7,954 bases of DNA. Origin: JAVEYA01 sp034003745 (GTDB lineage Bacteria; Bacillota; Peptococcia; DRI-13; PHAD01). This document shows, piece after piece, positions 1-4,704 of this stretch. A program made the position numbers and the translations under genes. The stretch lies in the NCBI GenBank assembly GCA_034003745.1, contig JAVEYA010000100.1:1-7954 (forward strand), given 5' to 3'. The stretch's first letter is position 1. Each line of letters begins with the position of its first letter. Below the pieces are notes generated by a model. It was not told the DNA's origin, searched no databases, and saw nothing but the letters and a program-made list of their open reading frames with translations.

Positions 1-1662
1 CTCTTCCGGCTCATAGCCCCGGCGCCAGGCGGCCAAGCCGGCCAAGCGGTATTTTTTGATCAGCTCGATACGGGCACAGAGGGAGTGTTCATCTTCCAGC
101 CACATCCGGTAGAGGACGTTGCCGGATTTTACTTCGGCGTAATTTTGCCCGGTCTCTTCATCCAGGCGTATTTTAGCCTTGTGTTCCGCCAGCCATTTTT
201 GCGCCATTGTCATAGAATAGGCTTTGGTCCGCAGTTCTTTTTTCCCGCCGGCATCCGTGGTCTCGGTCCATAGACGGGTATAAAAGGGCACCCCCAGAAT
301 CAATTTTTCCGCCGGCACTTCCTCAAGCATTTTCTGCAGACCCTTTTCTACCCAAGGCAGCGAAGAAACGGAGCCGGCGGCGGAGCTCCCGGCGCCGTGC
401 TCGTCATAGCCCATAATCATCAGGTAATCGGCCGACTCGGCCAAGGCGGCGCGGTCATAGCACAAGGACCAGTTCTCGCTCTTGGAATGAAAGGTCACGT
501 CCACGGTCAGGAGGCGCTCCGCGGCGTGCAGCGGCGGGGCCAGTTCCCGGACAAACTGGACGTAGGCCGCCTTATCTTGCAGATACATATTTTCAAAATC
601 CAGATTGATTCCGTCTAAATTATACAACTCGGCCAGGCTCAAAATCTGCCGGATGGCCTTGCTCCTAAGCGCGGTGTCATGCAGAAACGCATGGGTCAAA
701 GCCGGGTCGAAGGAATTGGAAAACAGTCCCCAGACCTGGCGGCCGTTCTGATGGGCCCAGTCCACATATTTTTTATCGGCCCGGTTGAGGACAACTCCAT
801 CGGCACTCAAGGAAAACCAAGTGGGCGAGAGTACCTGCAGGCCGCCCAATTCACCGAGGACAGCCGGATTGACCGTGGAAAACTCGGCATATTCCCAACT
901 CATGATAATTGGCTTAGAGAGGGGGTTCCAAGGCGGGTATATCTGCACTGCAGGCGGTGCGGGCACGTCAATCGGGCCAAGCTGAGCATTGGCTTCCGCC
1001 AGATATCCCATGCGGCCGTCTGTGGTTTCCACCCAATACCAGCCCGCCGCCTCCTTCAGGATAGTAAAAGTTTCCCCCGCGGCCAAGTTAGCCGTCCAGG
1101 GGGAACGCAACGAATTGCGCTTGCGCAGCTTGCTTTCCTGAACAGCCTGTCCTGTGAGCATAGGCTGAGTCCGGTCGTAAATCCTGATTAATCCGGCGTC
1201 TTTATCTTCATAAAGTTCCAAATCATAAAAATCTTTGAGCGGGTCGGCAGGAAGATAGACGACGCCTTCTTTTTCTATGGCCGGGTATGTAAGAACATAC
1301 GGCTCAAAATTCTGCCAGCCGTCCTTACTGCCCAGAGGCAGATGATAAACATTCTTTCTGGTGGTAATAATCACGGTCTTGCCGGACGCATCATAAACAA
1401 GCGCCCGGTCAATCTCTTCGGTGATAAAAGAAAAGGACACATATAATTCATCGTCCTCATAAGCGACTGTTCCCGCCGGCATCGCATCGCCCTTATAAAA
1501 TAAAACCGGCTCATTGCCCGGATGAAGGGGCTCCTTTTGCCACATGGGAGAAAAATAGTAAACACTTCCGGCCAGCGCAGCTACGAGCGCCACCGCTACA
1601 AGGGGCAAAAGGCCCGGCCACTTGTTTGCTCCTGGCCTGCGGGTCAGCGTAATCTCACTCAT
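1..1662 (-). CDS. Membrane-anchored family 18 glycoside hydrolase with stalk-like and SH3-like domains (3' end cut by window)
   Basis: Reading on the minus strand from the ATG at 1662, the frame is open to base 1 (554 codons, no stop). AAGGAG lies 7 bases before the start. Residues about 16-38 form one hydrophobic segment, so the protein is probably tethered with its bulk outside the cell. Residues about 50-163 resemble the copper-amine-oxidase-N-type 'stalk' domain seen in Firmicutes surface proteins (paired short beta motifs around VYLPAD). Residues about 170-228 look like a bacterial SH3 domain (GETFTILKEAAGWYWVET). Residues about 235-554 are a GH18 barrel: the strand-4 motif DGINLDFE is at 350-357 with E357 as the predicted acid, MGYD is at 417-420, and the strand-8 Trp is in AAWRRG (W546). 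The second Asp of the canonical DxxDxDxE is Asn353, as I recall for the spore-germination YaaH-like subgroup. Only a few C-terminal residues are likely missing. The expected substrate is peptidoglycan or another N-acetylglucosamine polymer. That, and a role in spores, is inference. Confidence 0.9.
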   Translation of the reverse strand, partial: MSEITLTRRPGANKWPGLLPLVAVALVAALAGSVYYFSPMWQKEPLHPGNEPVLFYKGDAMPAGTVAYEDDELYVSFSFITEEIDRALVYDASGKTVIITTRKNVYHLPLGSKDGWQNFEPYVLTYPAIEKEGVVYLPADPLKDFYDLELYEDKDAGLIRIYDRTQPMLTGQAVQESKLRKRNSLRSPWTANLAAGETFTILKEAAGWYWVETTDGRMGYLAEANAQLGPIDVPAPPAVQIYPPWNPLSKPIIMSWEYAEFSTVNPAVLGELGGLQVLSPTWFSLSADGVVLNRADKKYVDWAHQNGRQVWGLFSNSFDPALTHAFLHDTALRSKAIRQILSLAELYNLDGINLDFENMYLQDKAAYVQFVRELAPPLHAAERLLTVDVTFHSKSENWSLCYDRAALAESADYLMIMGYDEHGAGSSAAGSVSSLPWVEKGLQKMLEEVPAEKLILGVPFYTRLWTETTDAGGKKELRTKAYSMTMAQKWLAEHKAKIRLDEETGQNYAEVKSGNVLYRMWLEDEHSLCARIELIKKYRLAGLAAWRRGYEPEE

Positions 1663-1742
1663 CTGTTCTCTCCTTAAAAATGCGCCTTAATTGATCTGGT
1701 CTAATCATATCAAAAAATATATCGTGAAAGCTTGGAACTTAG

Positions 1743-1809
1743 TGGTATAACCCTTTACGCAGTCTGCATAAATTGGTAAGATATTCTATAATACCAATAA
1801 ATACTGGTA
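1743..1809. repeat. Three TGGTA half-sites at exact 31-bp period plus an inverted TACCAAT; probable operator cluster
   Basis: TGGTA occurs at 1743-1747, 1774-1778 and 1805-1809, each start exactly 31 bases from the previous one, which is close to three helical turns. All three share the context A-n-TGGTA-n-A. The middle copy, ATTGGTA (1772-1778), also forms an inverted repeat with TACCAAT (1792-1798) across 13 bases. The cluster flanks and covers the TATAAT box at 1787-1792. It sits between the divergent glycosidase gene and the ACT-protein/rubrerythrin genes, so a bound protein could affect either or both. TTGGT/ACCAA half-sites are typical of FadR/PdhR-type GntR regulators, but the spacing here is not theirs. 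The regulator is unknown. Confidence 0.45.
1763..1792 (+). promoter_or_regulatory. Candidate sigma-A promoter for the ACT-protein/rubrerythrin genes
   Basis: A perfect TATAAT is at 1787-1792, about 45 bases before the first start codon. No good TTGACA lies at the right distance; the best fits are CTGCAT (1764-1769, 17-base spacing) and TCTGCA (1763-1768, 18-base spacing). A strong -10 with a poor -35 fits a regulated promoter, and the TGGTA half-sites fall around it. The predicted transcript start is near 1799. Confidence 0.45.
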
Positions 1810-1836
1810 ACATAATAAACGGAGGGAGTGTTAAAT

Positions 1837-2079
1837 ATGTCAACCCAAATCATTGCCCTGTCTGTGGACAATCGTCGGGCTGACGCGCCCAAAATCCAGG
1901 AAATCCTAACCAAACACGGCTGTATCATTAAAATCCGCCTGGGCGTTCATGAAATTGAAGGCTGCTCCGGCAACGGTCTGATCGTGCTGGTTACAGGAGG
2001 CTCAGAACAGGAAACAGCTGATTTTCTTAACGAAGTGAAAGCTTTCCCCGGCGTAAAAGTATGTTCGATGCCGGCATAA
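1837..2079 (+). CDS. Small ACT/NikR-C-like protein of the TM1266 (iron-only hydrogenase system regulator-like) type
   Basis: An 80-residue protein. The start is the ATG at 1837, 8 bases after GGAGGGAG (1821-1828). The in-frame GTG at 1828 overlaps that site and is rejected. The sequence fits a beta-alpha-beta-beta-alpha-beta ferredoxin-like fold: a first strand at about 4-10, helix at 17-27, strands at 29-36 and 47-53, helix at 57-69, and a last strand ending in PGVKVCSM. The 'KIQEILTKHG...IKIRLGV...GLIVLVTGG...ETADFLNEVKAFPGVKV' pattern matches my memory of the TM1266 family, small ACT-like proteins often found near [FeFe]-hydrogenase maturation genes. No hydrogenase gene is visible here. 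Cys29, Cys43, Cys76, His27 and His38 could bind metal or redox ligands, but no NikR metal site is evident. It lies 52 bases upstream of rubrerythrin on the same strand, so the two are probably co-transcribed. Its biochemical role is unknown. Confidence 0.8.
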   Translation: MSTQIIALSVDNRRADAPKIQEILTKHGCIIKIRLGVHEIEGCSGNGLIVLVTGGSEQETADFLNEVKAFPGVKVCSMPA

Positions 2080-2131
2080 ACAAGCATAACTGAAGGGAAA
2101 AAAGCACATCATACATAAAGGAGGTATTATT

Positions 2132-2620
2132 TTGTCCAGTAAAGAGAACCTGAAAGAAGCTTTTGCCGGTGAATCCCAAGCCCATATGAAATATCTGGCT
2201 TTCGCCAAAAAAGCTAAAGAAGACGGTTATCCCGGGATTGCCCGTTTATTTACGGCCACGGCCGAAGCCGAGTTGATTCATGCCCATAACCATCTGAAGG
2301 CCCTAAATCAAATCGGCGCCACCGCCGAAAACCTATCCACAGGCGAATCCGGCGAAACCTATGAATTTGAAACCATGTATCCCGCCTTCGTGGCGGATGC
2401 CCAAAAAGAAGGAGACCAGACGGCGCTGCGCACCTTTAAGTATGCGGAGGCAGCTGAAAAAGTGCATGCCAAACTATACATCCAGGCCGCGGCGGAATTA
2501 GACCAGAAAATCGAGCATGTCTACTATCTCTGTCCGGTGTGCGGCAATATTGAAGTGGATCAGCTTCCTGATAAATGTCCCATCTGTAATGTTCCCGGCA
2601 GCAAATTCATCCAATATTAA
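2132..2620 (+). CDS. rbr: Rubrerythrin (diiron peroxidase with C-terminal rubredoxin-like centre)
   Basis: A 162-residue cytoplasmic protein that in anaerobes reduces hydrogen peroxide to water using electrons from NAD(P)H via rubredoxin-type carriers. The start is a TTG at 2132, placed 6 bases after a near-perfect AAAGGAGGT (2117-2125). The next ATG (Met19) would cut into the first diiron helix. Residues 1-130 are the ferritin-like four-helix domain. Glu14 in GESQA, Glu47-x-x-His50, Glu93 and Glu109-x-x-His112 are the expected diiron ligands or switch residues, by analogy with the Desulfovibrio enzyme. Residues 134-160 carry the Fe(Cys)4 site: CPVC at 134-137 and CPIC at 149-152. The length is slightly under the classical roughly 190 residues and matches the shorter Firmicutes forms. 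It follows the ACT-like gene in a probable operon. No terminator lies between its stop and the next promoter, so its transcripts would run into the riboswitch leader and its terminator. Confidence 0.95.
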   Translation: MSSKENLKEAFAGESQAHMKYLAFAKKAKEDGYPGIARLFTATAEAELIHAHNHLKALNQIGATAENLSTGESGETYEFETMYPAFVADAQKEGDQTALRTFKYAEAAEKVHAKLYIQAAAELDQKIEHVYYLCPVCGNIEVDQLPDKCPICNVPGSKFIQY

Positions 2621-2624
2621 TTTG

Positions 2625-2653
2625 TTGACAAAGGCGCGCTTCTTTTGCATAAT
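2625..2653 (+). promoter_or_regulatory. Strong sigma-A promoter of the riboswitch-exchanger unit
   Basis: A perfect TTGACA is at 2625-2630, and CATAAT (5 of 6 to consensus) is at 2648-2653 with the ideal 17-base spacing. It begins only 5 bases after the rubrerythrin stop codon. The predicted start is near 2660, so the RNA would begin just before the riboswitch aptamer at about 2664. Confidence 0.85.
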
Positions 2654-2663
2654 AGAAGTGGCA

Positions 2664-2781
2664 AAAAGGGGAGTAGCTGGCGAATGAACGTCGATTTCAG
2701 CCGACAATACGGTCGAAACGGCCCGGCTGAGATATTATGTGTGCTTTGCCCGGAGGGCAGGATGCATAAAGCAAGACCTTT
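2664..2781 (+). promoter_or_regulatory. yybP-ykoY (Mn2+) riboswitch aptamer
   Basis: The leader carries the two hallmark segments of the yybP-ykoY class: GGGGAGTAGC at 2668-2677 and AGCAAGACC at 2770-2778. The closing helix P1 pairs AAAGG (2665-2669) with CCTTT (2777-2781). Inside are a 10-bp helix, 2694-2703 with 2724-2733 (one G-U), and a long hairpin, 2736-2742 with 2762-2768 continuing as 2747-2751 with 2755-2759 closed by a GGA triloop. This class binds Mn2+ and usually controls Mn2+ export genes (mntP, TerC/YkoY-like, P-type ATPases). The 3' strand of P1 is also the 5' arm of the downstream terminator, so ligand binding should prevent termination and turn the exchanger gene on. The class assignment rests on motif recognition by eye. 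Confidence 0.88.
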
Positions 2782-2813
2782 GTCTCTTCCAGAGATAAAG
2801 GTCTTTATTTTTT
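2773..2813 (+). terminator. Intrinsic terminator forming the riboswitch expression platform
   Basis: A 14-base 5' arm (2773-2786) pairs with 2792-2805, with one G-U and a 5-base loop, followed by a T-rich tract to 2813. Bases 2777-2781 belong to both this stem and aptamer helix P1, so the two structures exclude each other. With no strong terminator visible after rubrerythrin, it probably also ends transcripts from the upstream operon when Mn2+ is low. Confidence 0.9.
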
Positions 2814-2837
2814 GGAGCAGAAAGGAGAATCGTAGAA

Positions 2838-3845
2838 ATGACTTATGTAACTTTATTAATCAGTCTGGCTATCATTCTTGCAGGGGCAGAAATTTTTACC
2901 AACGGCGTAGAATGGCTCGGTAAAAAACTTCACCTGGGCGAAGGCGCCGTAGGCAGTATCCTGGCTGCCGTAGGCACCGCCCTGCCGGAGACCATGATTC
3001 CCGTAATCGCCATTCTCTTTGGGTCCGGGGAGGAATCCACCCATATCGGTATCGGGGCCATCCTGGGCGCGCCTTTTATGCTCTCCACTTTGGCTATGCT
3101 CATAACCGGCGTGGCAGCAATCCTATGTAAAATCAATAACGAAACGCGCACTTGCATGCTGTGTGATATCAGCATTATGCGCAGGGACATTTCCTTCTTC
3201 ATCGTGGTTTATTTCGTCGCGCTGGCGGCAGCCTTTTTGCCCAACCACTTCTTTAAAGTTATCGTAGCCGCATTCCTGGTGGGGGCTTACGTCATCTATG
3301 CCGTACAGACCATCCGGTCCGGCAAGTCCTGCGGCGAAGCGGAATTGAATCCGCTCATCTTCAGAAAAAAAGAGGAGAACCCCGCTTTAAGCTGGGTCAT
3401 TTCCCAGGTTGTTTTTGCCCTTGTTCTGATTATTGCAGGCGCTAATCTCTTTGTCGGCGCAATCACAGACATATCTATAGCCTGGGGTATTCCCGCCTTT
3501 ATCCTGGCCATTATTATTGCGCCTATCGCTACGGAACTACCGGAAAAATTCAACAGCGTCGTCTGGGTCAGACATGGTAAGGATACGCTGGCGCTGGGCA
3601 ATATCACCGGCGCGATGGTTTTCCAAAGCTCTCTCATTCCGGCCTTAGGCATACTCCTCACCCCTTGGGAGCTTTCACCGCTGGCCATAACCAGCGGCGT
3701 TCTGGCGCTGCTCTCTGCCATCATCTTATATTTTAACCTGCGCTTCAGAGAAAAACTAACCCCGCAGACACTCATCGGGGTGGGCTTTCTCTATATCGTT
3801 TTCATTCTCGTTGTCGTCTTTGCCGGGGAAGCCTGGTCGCACTAA
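2838..3845 (+). CDS. CaCA-superfamily (Na+/Ca2+ exchanger-like) membrane transporter; candidate Mn2+ exporter
   Basis: A 335-residue, very hydrophobic protein with about ten predicted membrane segments in two inverted halves, joined by a polar loop at about 158-184. The start ATG follows AAAGGAG (2821-2827) by 10 bases. The first alpha repeat has GTALPE at 46-51 and GAILGA at 73-78; the second has ATELPE at 231-236 and GNITGA at 254-259. Glu51 and Glu236 match the paired ion-binding glutamates of CaCA exchangers, which move Ca2+ or other cations against Na+ or H+. The usual GTSxPE serine is Ala48 in repeat 1 and Glu233 in repeat 2, and the Asn of repeat 1's GNxxGS is Ala74, so the ion site is not a standard Ca2+ site. 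A CxxC (106-109) plus Cys97 lies in a loop. The gene is controlled by a Mn2+-type riboswitch, so export of Mn2+ is a reasonable inference, not shown. Databases would probably call it a sodium:calcium antiporter. Confidence 0.88.
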   Translation: MTYVTLLISLAIILAGAEIFTNGVEWLGKKLHLGEGAVGSILAAVGTALPETMIPVIAILFGSGEESTHIGIGAILGAPFMLSTLAMLITGVAAILCKINNETRTCMLCDISIMRRDISFFIVVYFVALAAAFLPNHFFKVIVAAFLVGAYVIYAVQTIRSGKSCGEAELNPLIFRKKEENPALSWVISQVVFALVLIIAGANLFVGAITDISIAWGIPAFILAIIIAPIATELPEKFNSVVWVRHGKDTLALGNITGAMVFQSSLIPALGILLTPWELSPLAITSGVLALLSAIILYFNLRFREKLTPQTLIGVGFLYIVFILVVVFAGEAWSH

Positions 3846-3848
3846 ATT

Positions 3849-4580
3849 TTATTTATTGTTGACCCGGTCCCAGTATTTTTTAACGTCCCGCATAATGTTT
3901 TCGATATGTTCCACCATTGCATTTTCCGCCATATCAGGATCCCTCGATTCGATGGCGCGGGCAATCCTGGCATGGTCCAGGGCCACAACGCTGTGTACTT
4001 CAACCCGCACATACTCGAAAACGGGCGTCAATTGCGCATCCTGACGAATCAGATTCATGGCTGCGGCCAGTACCTTGTTGCGGGAGGCCTTGGCCAGGAC
4101 GCGGTGGAAAGCGACATCCTGTTCGGCTGCTCCGGTCTTGGAGTTGGAAATCCTTTTTTCCTGGAGATTCTGGATTTGCCACAGTTCCTTAATTTCTTCG
4201 GCCGTGGCGTTCAGCGCCGCAAGGCGGGCAATCTCCCGCTCAATCCCCCGGCGGGCAATCAGGATATCAATCAATTCTTCCGGTGTTTTGGTTTCCAGGA
4301 TTCTGAAAAACTCATAGCCCTGATCAAAACGATGCTTTTTTTCTTCCAGTTCCAGCAACTTCTCTTTGCCCTGTTCAGAGAGAATTCTACCCTGAAACCC
4401 GACTTTAATCGTGTAGCCCATATTATCATAGCCCGCCAGCACCCTGCCTGCTGTGGCTTCACTGACGTCCCAGCCATAGTTTCTCAGCTCCCGGCTTAAA
4501 TAGCCGGAGCCCACCGGTGAATCGCTTTGATCGACGGCCAGTAAGGTAAGATATTCTTGTTTTTCTTTATCTGTTAGCAT
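3849..4580 (-). CDS. FCD-domain transcriptional regulator with an NrpR/RNase R-type winged helix
   Basis: A 243-residue cytoplasmic DNA-binding protein. The start is the ATG at 4580, with AAGGAG 9 bases upstream on the minus strand. Residues about 5-80 resemble the HTH_12 winged helix found at the N-terminus of NrpR and RNase R (GSGYLSRELRNYGWDVSEA, then a wing KVGFQGRILSEQGKEKL), not the usual GntR helix-turn-helix. Residues about 95-235 are an all-helical FCD ligand-binding domain of the FadR type: Asp155 and His159 in DVAFH, His203 and His225 form the expected metal-binding set, and the RDPDMAENAMVEHI tail is typical. FCD proteins bind small carboxylic acids, often through a metal. The ligand here is unknown. 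It converges on the exchanger gene with 3 bp between stop codons and is divergent from the membrane-protein gene at 4703, whose control region it might share. Confidence 0.85.
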   Translation of the reverse strand: MLTDKEKQEYLTLLAVDQSDSPVGSGYLSRELRNYGWDVSEATAGRVLAGYDNMGYTIKVGFQGRILSEQGKEKLLELEEKKHRFDQGYEFFRILETKTPEELIDILIARRGIEREIARLAALNATAEEIKELWQIQNLQEKRISNSKTGAAEQDVAFHRVLAKASRNKVLAAAMNLIRQDAQLTPVFEYVRVEVHSVVALDHARIARAIESRDPDMAENAMVEHIENIMRDVKKYWDRVNNK

Positions 4581-4657
4581 GCCAGCTTACTCCTTATTTG
4601 CATCTTTTCGCATTTATTTTAACCCATTTAAAATTCCTATACCAGCATTTCTTGCAT

Positions 4658-4704
4658 AAAAATCACCCTACCGGCAGCAAAATAGAGCGGAGGGTGATTT
4701 TTTT
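4658..4704 (+). promoter_or_regulatory. Terminator-like hairpin overlapping the ribosome binding region of the downstream gene
   Basis: A perfect 12-bp inverted repeat pairs 4658-4669 (AAAAATCACCCT) with 4691-4702 (AGGGTGATTTTT), with a 21-base loop. The 3' arm includes part of the ribosome binding sequence GGAGGG (4689-4694), and the T run reaches the TTG start at 4703. In plus-strand RNA this could act as a transcription attenuator or hide the ribosome binding site. The rest of the divergent gap (4581-4657) is AT-rich, with no promoter I would call on either strand. Confidence 0.6.

Noticed and set aside
679..1191. 170-codon plus-strand open frame inside the glycosidase gene
   Set aside because: It is antisense to a clearly conserved GH18 protein, has no recognisable domain and lacks a convincing ribosome binding site; its low-complexity composition fits a shadow frame.
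1675..1740. Search for a sporulation-type (sigma E/G/K) promoter of the glycosidase on the minus strand
   Set aside because: AT-rich stretches such as GATATGATTA are only loosely similar and have no matching -35 element; not called.
1786..1800. Possible PerR-like box over the -10 region of the rubrerythrin operon
   Set aside because: By eye it matches the TTATAATnATTATAA pattern only partly, mainly because TATAAT is the -10 box itself; the second half is poor.
2645..2923. Plus-strand open frame across the riboswitch leader
   Set aside because: It is explained by the structured riboswitch and terminator and runs into the exchanger gene out of frame; no coding signal.
3296..3775. 159-codon minus-strand open frame opposite the exchanger
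   Set aside because: Shadow of a membrane-protein gene; no ribosome binding site or domain supports it.
3906..4499. 197-codon plus-strand open frame opposite the FCD regulator
   Set aside because: It lies wholly antisense to a gene with clear HTH and FCD motifs; the peptide shows no family features.
4598..4702. In-frame upstream extension of the membrane-protein gene (TTG at 4598, GTG at 4694)
   Set aside because: The extension would place a polar stretch before a textbook signal peptide; the ribosome binding site GGAGG is well placed only for the TTG at 4703.
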